The translations under genes and the position numbers were made by a program. A stretch of 20,076 nucleotides of DNA, from the IMG/VR virus record IMGVR_UViG_3300042311_000738, positions 1 to 20,076 of that record; one strand, given 5' to 3'. Position 1 is the stretch's first letter, and each line of letters opens with the position of its first letter. This document shows, piece by piece, positions 13,237-20,076 of this stretch. The notes under the pieces are model-generated. The model worked only from the letters and a program-made list of their open reading frames with translations, ran no database searches and was not told the DNA's origin. Source of the DNA: a virus.

Positions 13237-13951
13237 GCAAACACTATTAGATCAATTAAAGCAGTCGATTGTAGGCAACGAAAACCCTATTGGCTATATA
13301 GAAGAAATCAAAGAATTGTTAAACGACAACAGTCCTTTGAAATCACAACCCGTAAACAGAATTAAGTGGGTGCCTATCGAACAGGTTAGTCCAAACGACT
13401 ACAACCCTAATTCAGTAGCCAAAATCGAAATGGGCTTATTATATACCTCAATAAAGCACGACGGGTACACACAGCCTGTCGTTACCATTTGGGACGAGGA
13501 AATGCAAAAGTATGTGATTGTGGACGGCTTCCATAGATACTTTACGTGTTTGACAAATGCAGACATACGAGAACGTAATCATGGATACCTGCCAATAGTC
13601 GTAATCGAGAAAGACATAAACGATAGAATGGCTTCGACCGTTCGCCACAATAGAGCAAGAGGTAAGCACTCAATTACAGGAATGTCTAACATGGTATTTG
13701 AAATGTTACAGAACGGGTGGAAAGATGAAGAAATTTGCAACGAATTAGGTATGCAACCCGAAGAAGTTTTGAAGCTGAAACACATAACGGGATTTAGTAA
13801 ACTGTTCCAAAGTGTTGAATACAAAAAAGCGTGGGAAGAAAGTAATCAATTACGATTGAGAAAAAAATACCTCGAAGAACAAAACGGCAACGATAAAGCG
13901 ATTGAGAACGACAAACCCGACGGAAGACGTTACAAAGTATCTAAACAATAA
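13229..13951 (+). CDS. ParB/Srx-fold protein, IbrB-like
   Basis: A 240-residue protein. The ParB/Srx domain spans about residues 44-150: DYNPNSVAKIEMGLL (57-71), the active-site-like IVDGFHRYF (97-105) and VRHNRARGKHSI (138-149). A helix-turn-helix part follows (QNGWKDEEICNELGMQPEEV, 161-180), then a charged tail. Its gene overlaps the PP-loop enzyme gene by eight bases. Adjacent PAPS-reductase-like and ParB-like genes define the IbrA-IbrB pair of prophages, reported as regulators of prophage gene expression in Escherichia coli. DndB and DndC form a loosely similar pair. Function here is probably tied to its partner and to DNA binding, but is unproven. Confidence 0.82.
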   Translation: MDKQTLLDQLKQSIVGNENPIGYIEEIKELLNDNSPLKSQPVNRIKWVPIEQVSPNDYNPNSVAKIEMGLLYTSIKHDGYTQPVVTIWDEEMQKYVIVDGFHRYFTCLTNADIRERNHGYLPIVVIEKDINDRMASTVRHNRARGKHSITGMSNMVFEMLQNGWKDEEICNELGMQPEEVLKLKHITGFSKLFQSVEYKKAWEESNQLRLRKKYLEEQNGNDKAIENDKPDGRRYKVSKQ

Positions 13952-13955
13952 TATC

Positions 13956-14366
13956 ATGGCGTACGACAAAGAAAAGATATACGAACAGGCGTTAGTCGCA
14001 ATAGAGGAGAACAAACTATTCTTTATTGAGGACGTGGTTTCATATTTGCCCTGTGCAAAGGCTACATTTTACGAGTTCTTTCCAACAAAATCAGACGAAT
14101 TGAACACTATAAAAGAAGCGTTAGAAAAAAACAAAACGGCAATTAAGGTTTCTATGAGAGCAAAATGGTATAAGTCGGACAACCCGTCTTTACAAATTGC
14201 TTTAATGAAAATGATAGCGACGGAAGACGAAGCACATAGATTAAACGGAAGTCGTTTTGTCGGGGACGTTACTTCGGGCGGAGAGCCTATTCAAACAGTC
14301 ATGATTAACTTGGGAAGTGGAATTAATCCCGAACAAGACGAAGACGACGATGAAGTTACTGATTAA
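13956..14366 (+). CDS. terS: Terminase small subunit
   Basis: A 136-residue protein. An N-terminal helix-turn-helix (about 5-45, FIEDVVSYLPCAKATFYEFF) recognises the packaging site. A helical middle part follows (KTAIKVSMRAKWYKSDNPSL), then a strand-rich segment and an acidic C-terminal tail (EQDEDDDEVTD) for contact with the large subunit. Size and order fit phage small terminases, and it lies directly before the large terminase with a 17-base overlap. The start at 13956 has the ATCATG context; an earlier in-frame ATG at 13902 lies inside the upstream gene and is less likely. Confidence 0.78.
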   Translation: MAYDKEKIYEQALVAIEENKLFFIEDVVSYLPCAKATFYEFFPTKSDELNTIKEALEKNKTAIKVSMRAKWYKSDNPSLQIALMKMIATEDEAHRLNGSRFVGDVTSGGEPIQTVMINLGSGINPEQDEDDDEVTD

Positions 14367-15648
14367 ACAAGAACATGCTACGTTTTACCTAAAGGACAAC
14401 GTTACCGAAGAAGTGCTGTACGGCGGTGCAGCGGGTGGAGGTAAGAGTGCTTTCGGTTGTATGTGGTTATTAGAACAAGCCATTAAATATCCAAATAGTC
14501 GTTGGCTAATGGGACGTTCAAAACTTCACACGTTAAAGGCAACTACGTTGAAGACATTTTTTGAGGTCGCTTCTCAAATTGGAGTAACAAAAGAGTATAG
14601 ATACAACGGGGGGAATAACACGTTTTACTTTAAGAACGGAAGCGAAATCATATTAAAGGATTTATTCTTTTACCCGTCAGACCCTAATTTTGACAGTTTG
14701 GGTTCTCTCGAAATCACAGGTGCTTTTATTGACGAATGTAATCAGTTGACTTACAAGGCGTGGCAGATTGTGAAATCCCGTATCCGTTATAAGTTAAGAG
14801 ACTATAACCTAATACCTAAAATGCTTGGGACGTGTAACCCTGCAAAGAATTGGACGTACAAAGAATTCTATCAGCCGTCCAAAACCAAATCCCTTTTACC
14901 TTACCGAAGATTTATACAGGCGTTGCCAACAGATAATCCTTTCCTGCACCCAAGTTATTTGCAGTCATTACTTCGTTTGGATAAGAACTCACGCGAGCGT
15001 TTATACTACGGGAATTGGGAATACGACGACGACCCTGCAACGTTAATAGATAACGACAGTATAACAGATTACTTCAACCCGTCAAATGTAAAGGCAGAGG
15101 GTATGAAGTATTTAACTATTGACGTGGCACGTAAGGGGAAAGATAAAACAGTATTTAGAGTGTGGCATGGTTGGCTTTGCACACACAGATACTCAATGGA
15201 TAAGAGCCTTGTTACCGAAGTGGTTAAAAAAGCAAAGGATATTCAAATGAAACACAATATCGCTTCGTCGTTTACTATTGCAGATGAAGACGGTGTCGGT
15301 GGCGGTGTAGTTGACTTTTTACGTTGTAAGGGATTTGTCAATAATTCAAGTGCTTTAAATGGAGAGAATTACGACAACCTTAAAAGCCAATGCTCAATTA
15401 AAATGGCTACCAAGATCGTGCGACGTGAATGCGGAGAAATTATAGCGGAAGAACACGTCAAGGATATTACAGCCGAAGAAATGGAACAGGTCAAAATAAA
15501 AGATATTGACAAAGACGGTAGGCTTGGTGTGGTTTCAAAGGATAAAGTTAAAGAGAATATTGGACGTTCGCCCGATGAGTGGGATAGTATCATGATGAGA
15601 ATGTACTTCGATATTCAAAAAAGTTACGAAACAAGGATTACTATTTAA
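14350..15648 (+). CDS. terL: Terminase large subunit
   Basis: A 432-residue protein starting at 14350. The Walker A is LYGGAAGGGKSAFG (23-36), Walker B GAFIDECNQL (124-133), and the coupling motif GTCNPAKNW (160-168). The C-terminal nuclease domain has acidic residues at D258 (LTIDVARKG), D312/D314 (IADEDGVGG) and D412 (SPDEWDSIMMRMYF). ATPase and nuclease parts are thus both present; the enzyme cuts the concatemer and drives DNA into the prohead. An in-frame ATG at 14317 would extend it further into terS; the later start gives the usual N-terminus. It follows the modification cassette, so modified DNA would be its substrate. Confidence 0.92.
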   Translation: MKLLIKQEHATFYLKDNVTEEVLYGGAAGGGKSAFGCMWLLEQAIKYPNSRWLMGRSKLHTLKATTLKTFFEVASQIGVTKEYRYNGGNNTFYFKNGSEIILKDLFFYPSDPNFDSLGSLEITGAFIDECNQLTYKAWQIVKSRIRYKLRDYNLIPKMLGTCNPAKNWTYKEFYQPSKTKSLLPYRRFIQALPTDNPFLHPSYLQSLLRLDKNSRERLYYGNWEYDDDPATLIDNDSITDYFNPSNVKAEGMKYLTIDVARKGKDKTVFRVWHGWLCTHRYSMDKSLVTEVVKKAKDIQMKHNIASSFTIADEDGVGGGVVDFLRCKGFVNNSSALNGENYDNLKSQCSIKMATKIVRRECGEIIAEEHVKDITAEEMEQVKIKDIDKDGRLGVVSKDKVKENIGRSPDEWDSIMMRMYFDIQKSYETRITI

Positions 15649-15669
15649 AAAAATTACTACCTTTGGACT

Positions 15670-16230
15670 ATGGAGAGTATCACAATTTTACAGTACGCAA
15701 AACTCACAGACACAACTGTTTACGATGCGGTGTTACCGTTCTTAAAGCCAAAGAATAAAATGCTTGACGGTAAGATTGACTTCAATATTTTAACGTATTC
15801 AGAGGTAAGAAAATGCCTTGAATTAATGAAGAAAATGGATACGTGGGATAAGCAAAAAGACCTGTTTGAATTGGCTTACGGAATAAAAACCGACGACAAA
15901 AAGAAAACAAAGACGTTTTGGGACTGTCCTATTGACGAGTATTTTTCAGCGTTAAATTACTTGACCGTTTCTTTTAAGAAATTATTGGAGCGTGAAGCAC
16001 GTTTGTTGAAATCAATAAACCACAACGCAGACCTTTGGGAACAGGCAGGTGGGAAAAGACTTGACAAATTTAGTAACTTAATGCCTTTGCTACAATTAGG
16101 AGAGATATACGGGATTTATCCTTACGATTTAAAGGACAAACCATACAACGAGATACTTACTCTATTGGTGGCACACAAAGAAAAAGCAGAGATTAATTAC
16201 GAATACGATAGGCTTCGTACTAAAACATAA
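15670..16230 (+). CDS. Phage structural/assembly protein, tail-chaperone-like (tentative)
   Basis: A 186-residue helical protein. Its C-terminal segment (LMPLLQLGEIYGIYPYDLKD, about 137-156, then KPYNEILTLLVAHKEKAE) resembles the repeated helical layout of tail assembly chaperone-type proteins, but the match is weak. A portal gene would normally follow terL; this protein is far too small and shows none of its features. It lies 21 bases after terL and six before the next gene. Function tentative. Confidence 0.6.
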   Translation: MESITILQYAKLTDTTVYDAVLPFLKPKNKMLDGKIDFNILTYSEVRKCLELMKKMDTWDKQKDLFELAYGIKTDDKKKTKTFWDCPIDEYFSALNYLTVSFKKLLEREARLLKSINHNADLWEQAGGKRLDKFSNLMPLLQLGEIYGIYPYDLKDKPYNEILTLLVAHKEKAEINYEYDRLRTKT

Positions 16231-16236
16231 AGTAAC

Positions 16237-16695
16237 ATGCAGGATTTTGTTAGAATATTACAGGCGTACTGTATAAATGCTGATATCGAATATCACTACG
16301 GACGCAAAGCAAATTTAAACTTATTAAAGGCGAATTTAGACAACGAAAAGATTTATTGTCTTCACGAGCCGTCGCCAAGAAAGGCTGAAATGAATAGCAA
16401 CTCTACTCGGGTTGCTTCTTACGTTTATAGTGGAATGTTCTTTTTGGTAAAACAGTCTACGTTGGATATGCCTTATTTTGACGAGTTCAATAGCAACGAC
16501 GCCAATTCAAAATACGTTAAGAACATAGCACCTTTGTTGGGTGCATACGAGGCTATGGCTAATAAGTTTGGGTGCAAGGGATTTGATATATTGCAATTTG
16601 ACTGTATCGACGTAGTAAATGTATTGGATACCAACAAAGACGGTCTTTTGGTAACGTACTCTATTAGAGTAAGAGCGGATTATCTATTTACTTAA
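16237..16695 (+). CDS. Hypothetical structural-region protein
   Basis: A 152-residue alpha/beta protein (MQDFVRILQAYCINADIEYH at the start, strands LLVTYSIRVRADYLFT at the end). Not recognised with confidence. It lies between the possible chaperone and the gp10-like protein, with gaps of six and two bases, a slot often filled by a tail terminator or head-tail joining protein. The mixed fold and length (about 150) would suit a tail terminator, but this is inference from place and size. Confidence 0.6.
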   Translation: MQDFVRILQAYCINADIEYHYGRKANLNLLKANLDNEKIYCLHEPSPRKAEMNSNSTRVASYVYSGMFFLVKQSTLDMPYFDEFNSNDANSKYVKNIAPLLGAYEAMANKFGCKGFDILQFDCIDVVNVLDTNKDGLLVTYSIRVRADYLFT

Positions 16696-16697
16696 TC

Positions 16698-17162
16698 ATG
16701 CCTAACCAAATTTTAATAGAGGAATTTGAAGCAATTAAAACAGAAATAATTGCTTTGTACGACGCCAAAGGTATGAGGGCAAGTGGAAACTTTGCTAATT
16801 CATTACAGGTAATACCGTCGGGAGAAAACTCTGTTCGATTAATTGGAGACGCATACGCCGTACAATTAGAGCAAGGGAGAAAGGCAGGAGCGTTCCCGCC
16901 TATCAAAGCGATTGAGAAATGGATTATGGATAAAGGGATATTCGCTAACGTATTGAATGAAATCAAACTTTCGTCCCTTGCCTATTTGATTGCTCGTAAA
17001 ATAGCAAAAGAGGGGTGGGGTAGACAAAACAAAGGTGGCGTCAATTTAATTAGTTCTGTAATCACAGACCAACGTATCCAACAGATAATAGACAAAGTCG
17101 GTGCGGTCGAGACAATAAAGTTTAGTAATGAATTAATCAATATGCTTCAAAGCATAGAGTAA
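16698..17162 (+). CDS. HK97 gp10-like tail completion/neck protein
   Basis: A 154-residue protein. The central block YAVQLEQGRKAGAFPPIKAI (53-72) with EKWIMDKGI (73-81) and SLAYLIARKIAKEGWGR (92-108) follows the pattern of the HK97 gp10-like family (conserved arginine-glycine-proline segment, then an alanine-rich helix). These proteins join head to tail or finish tail assembly. It has the ATCATG start context and is two bases after its neighbour. Family likely, precise role inferred. Confidence 0.68.
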   Translation: MPNQILIEEFEAIKTEIIALYDAKGMRASGNFANSLQVIPSGENSVRLIGDAYAVQLEQGRKAGAFPPIKAIEKWIMDKGIFANVLNEIKLSSLAYLIARKIAKEGWGRQNKGGVNLISSVITDQRIQQIIDKVGAVETIKFSNELINMLQSIE

Positions 17163-17173
17163 AAATATAAGAT

Positions 17174-18313
17174 ATGGCTATAATTTTCAACCAAGAAATA
17201 TCACAGAGCAAAATACTATTTGCTTACAATAATCACATAGTGCGTTTTCAATCGGATACGCCTACTCTATTGCCTATGTTTGCTGAAATAACAATAGGCA
17301 CAAATACTTTAAAACTATTCCCAAACCCGTCGGGAGAGTTCTATTACAATTTTTCGGACATAGTCAAAACTATTATGAATATAGACAACTTCAAAGACGA
17401 TTTGAACATGGATATTCAAAACATAGGTTTTGTCTATATATGGACTAATAAGATATATTGGAATACAATAGTGTCTTTCAAAGTTGTTTTAGAAGATTTA
17501 AGCGAAGAAACCGCTACGAGGGATTATACTTTTATATCGGGAGTACTACAATTAGAAGACTATAAAAAACGATACCCGTTGTTTTTAGACAAGAACAATA
17601 CTTTAATGTTAAGCCCTTTCGTGAAAGACAATAATCAAAAAGCGTACGTTAGATATTGGGAAGGATACCCGTTTGATATTACGGTGTACAGTTCTCCGAA
17701 TGCGTCAGTAATGACTTTAACCAATATGACTAACCTTTTGTTTTATCAGTTCGTTACAAGCAACGTAGTACGTTTAGCGTTTTCGGACGGTACGACTACA
17801 CTTACGATAGACGATTATGTAGCAACACAGTACGGATACAACGAAATGAAAATACAGGCTGACGGTACGACGTTCTATTTTGATTTAATCAAAGAAGAAA
17901 ACAACTGCGGTACTTACCTTAAATTTAGAAATAGTCTTGGCGGTTGGAATTATTGGCTATTCCCAAAAGGACACAGAAACAGAAACGCAAAGGATATTGG
18001 GGAATTAGAAAACGACTACGAAAATATTGAGGACACAGTTTCTCCGACCGTTCAAATTGGTAGACGTACTTCGGACAGCGTTACTTTAACCACAGACATA
18101 CTGAATGAAAACGATATGGTTTTAATGGAAGAACTAATTGAAAGTCCAAAGATATATATGTTTACAGGGACGCCTTTTTCACAAAACGAATATAGCGATT
18201 GGATAGAGGTTTCTTTAAAAACAACAGATTTTAGAATACAAAATGCAAGAACTAATTTGAACAGATTTAACTTCCAATTTGACTTGCCGTTAAGAAACAA
18301 TGTAACACTTTAA
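17174..18313 (+). CDS. Putative tail/baseplate protein
   Basis: A 379-residue, strand-rich protein without a signal peptide or membrane span. Short beta segments dominate. A CGTYLKFRNSLGGWNYWLF block (236-254) and a C-terminal domain (LTTDILNENDMVLMEELIES, then WIEVSLKTTDFRIQNARTNL) resemble Bacteroidota phage tail or distal-tail-like proteins. It is followed after three bases by a second large tail-like gene. This supports a tail-tip or baseplate role, though I cannot name the family with certainty. Confidence 0.65.
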   Translation: MAIIFNQEISQSKILFAYNNHIVRFQSDTPTLLPMFAEITIGTNTLKLFPNPSGEFYYNFSDIVKTIMNIDNFKDDLNMDIQNIGFVYIWTNKIYWNTIVSFKVVLEDLSEETATRDYTFISGVLQLEDYKKRYPLFLDKNNTLMLSPFVKDNNQKAYVRYWEGYPFDITVYSSPNASVMTLTNMTNLLFYQFVTSNVVRLAFSDGTTTLTIDDYVATQYGYNEMKIQADGTTFYFDLIKEENNCGTYLKFRNSLGGWNYWLFPKGHRNRNAKDIGELENDYENIEDTVSPTVQIGRRTSDSVTLTTDILNENDMVLMEELIESPKIYMFTGTPFSQNEYSDWIEVSLKTTDFRIQNARTNLNRFNFQFDLPLRNNVTL

Positions 18314-18316
18314 GCC

Positions 18317-20076
18317 ATGAGTTATAAACTGTATTTGGACGGGTTAGATATGGAGATTAAAGACATTAATCGTTTGGCACAAACCAAGCAGGTTAATAAC
18401 ATAGTCAATCTACATACTCGTCAAACAAACGCTACCAATAATTTCGCTTTACCTAAAACGGCAGACAATATTAAGAAACTTAAAGCGTTAGGTATTATTG
18501 GGAATTTGAGTGATAAGCCGTATTCCAAAGTGAGTGCTGATTTATTGGATACCATTACAGGAGAGTGGCTAATTTACAAAGGGTGGGCTATCATAAATGA
18601 AACGAGTACCGACTTCAAAATATCTTTGTACGACGGTGTTATTGATCTATACAAAAAAATAGATAATAAGAAGCTGACGGAATTAGACCTTTCGGGATTA
18701 GACCATTTGAAAACTCTTGCAAATATAGTAGCGAGTTGGCAGAACAATTTGCCTTATATGTATATTTTAGCGGATTATAACGGGAAGCTTTATTCGGGAT
18801 TAGACGTAAATGCTGATTATCAAATACCCTCTGCCCGTATGTCTTACATTTGGGATAGGTTGCACCAATACGCAGGCTTTACATATTCGGGTAGTGTATT
18901 CCAAACAGAGAAGTTTTTGAATTGGTTTATGACTTATCCTAAACCAATTACAGACGCTTCAATTCAAGTGATACCAATTACGGCACAGAGTTGTCAAATT
19001 GAATACTTTACAAATGCAAATGGAGAGACTTTTCAAAATGTTCTTTACTTACCTCAAACCATACCGCCTAACATATACGGAAACTTAAACCCACAAGGAG
19101 CGTTTCTCGTTCAAACGTCGGGAAGTTTTAGAGTTAAAATTACGGGTGTGGAAACTAACCTTGTTAATAACCAAGTATTTAACATGGTTAACTATATCGT
19201 TTATGATAGTGCTAATACAGTAATTCAACAAGGAGATATTGACGGTCAAGCAAACGAAGTTATTTTTTTAAGTTTAAACGCAGGGGAAAGATTAGTATTT
19301 TGGGATATGACCTATGGCGGACCAGGTACTTATATGGTTACAAGTCAACAGGTTTTTATTGACTATGTTGACGGATACGTTGCTAACTTTAACGAAGCAT
19401 TAATTGACTTTACGGCGTCGGAATTCTATAAAGAAGTACTTAATCATTTTGCTTTAATTCCGTTTAAAGAAAAATACTCTAACCATATCGTCTATAAAAA
19501 ACTGTCAGAGGTTATGCAGGAAACAGGGATATTGGATTGGAGCGATAAAAATCCTGTTAAATTGACGGAGAAATATATTGTAGGCTCTTACGGTCAAGCA
19601 AATGAATTTACATATAAGTACAACCAAGAGGGTTTTACTCACAATAACGGCGTTTTAGATATTGCAAACAAAAACCTTAAAGAGAAAAATATAGCCATAG
19701 CGTCAAGATTTTATACTCCCGATAATAAGTATTCTGCTATTGAAAACAATTCAGTACCCGTTATGCCTATTTGGGAAAAGGAATTGAAAGACGACGGGAC
19801 GATAGAATACAAAGACTTATCGGGTAGATACTACACGCATAGGGCGGAGAATGTTCCATTAATCACGTTCACTTTGCGTTCGGAATTGTTAAACGTGTCT
19901 CAATTAGTTGGAGGGCCTGTACCTTTTTCTTCTTATTTTAGATTAAAATGGAGTGAAATACTATTAGACAATTACGAAGATATTAGTAAGGTATTAAACA
20001 CGTCAAAAATTGTAGAGGCTAATTTGTTTTTAAGCAGTAAGGACGTTGCGGATTTTGACTTTCAAAGACTAATTTA
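18317..20076 (+). CDS. Large putative tail/baseplate protein (3' end cut off)
   Basis: An open frame of 586 codons that runs off the right edge with two bases of the next codon left over (TA, so a stop or a tyrosine). It starts at the ATG at 18317, three bases after the preceding stop. The N-terminus is MSYKLYLDGLDMEIKDINRL, and the body is strand-rich with aromatic patches, as in phage tail-hub or receptor-region proteins. No catalytic motif is seen. Large size, position and its pairing with the 379-residue gene support a tail/baseplate role. I checked the start and end regions of the frame by hand; the middle was not translated base by base. Confidence 0.65.
   Translation, partial: MSYKLYLDGLDMEIKDINRLAQTKQVNNIVNLHTRQTNATNNFALPKTADNIKKLKALGIIGNLSDKPYSKVSADLLDTITGEWLIYKGWAIINETSTDFKISLYDGVIDLYKKIDNKKLTELDLSGLDHLKTLANIVASWQNNLPYMYILADYNGKLYSGLDVNADYQIPSARMSYIWDRLHQYAGFTYSGSVFQTEKFLNWFMTYPKPITDASIQVIPITAQSCQIEYFTNANGETFQNVLYLPQTIPPNIYGNLNPQGAFLVQTSGSFRVKITGVETNLVNNQVFNMVNYIVYDSANTVIQQGDIDGQANEVIFLSLNAGERLVFWDMTYGGPGTYMVTSQQVFIDYVDGYVANFNEALIDFTASEFYKEVLNHFALIPFKEKYSNHIVYKKLSEVMQETGILDWSDKNPVKLTEKYIVGSYGQANEFTYKYNQEGFTHNNGVLDIANKNLKEKNIAIASRFYTPDNKYSAIENNSVPVMPIWEKELKDDGTIEYKDLSGRYYTHRAENVPLITFTLRSELLNVSQLVGGPVPFSSYFRLKWSEILLDNYEDISKVLNTSKIVEANLFLSSKDVADFDFQRLI

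Noticed and set aside
15658-15665. TACCTTTG, a TAnnTTTG match before 15670
   Set aside because: No TTG at a suitable distance and only four bases before the ATG; chance match.
1-20076. tRNA genes, CRISPR array, insertion sequence, attachment site
   Set aside because: No cloverleaf, spaced repeats, transposase or integrase was seen on either strand.

Overview
The window looks like about 20 kb of a temperate-type, tailed double-stranded DNA phage (or prophage) of a Bacteroidota host, most likely a flavobacterium-like organism. Several things point this way. GC content is low. Genes are packed with 1-26 base overlaps. Shine-Dalgarno sites are almost absent. Promoters fit the Bacteroidota pattern TTG-N19/20-TAnnTTTG. 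The proteins are typical phage replication, recombination, packaging and tail proteins. There are no tRNA or rRNA genes, no CRISPR array, no insertion sequence, no integrase and no clear host gene. Both ends cut through genes.

Layout. (1) Bases 1-3307, minus strand: a tight leftward operon of RecA-fold ATPase (Sak4-type annealing protein), small proteins, a PD-(D/E)XK exonuclease, an HNH endonuclease, a small membrane protein, a RadC-like JAB protein and two small acidic or unknown proteins. (2) Bases 3308-3508: a divergent control region with a strong leftward promoter, a weaker rightward promoter and a 9-base inverted repeat. (3) Bases 3509-7789, plus strand: replication and recombination genes, namely a two-domain replication initiator, an unknown protein, a DnaB/RepA-like ATPase, a winged-helix protein, NinB, a small HTH protein, NinG and an unknown. 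(4) Bases 7825-9655: a second promoter nearly identical to the leftward one, then small unknown genes and an XRE repressor-like gene, closed by a clear intrinsic terminator. (5) Bases 9686-13951: a cassette of a ParB-like protein, an unknown, a putative glycosyltransferase, a DNA methyltransferase, a GNAT acetyltransferase, a PAPS-reductase-like PP-loop enzyme and a second ParB-like protein. (6) Bases 13956-20076: small and large terminase, then tail-completion and tail or baseplate-like genes, with no portal or capsid gene next to the terminase.

How it fits together. The divergent arms supply recombination (Sak4-type ATPase plus exonuclease on the left, NinB plus NinG on the right) and replication. 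The CTTGCGTA-bearing promoters at three places probably co-ordinate both arms and the small-gene block. The terminator at 9625-9655 separates these early genes from the DNA-modification and late genes. The modification cassette sits directly in front of the terminase, so it probably acts on phage DNA before packaging, for example as protection against host nucleases. Its exact chemistry cannot be read from the sequence and is the most interesting open question here.
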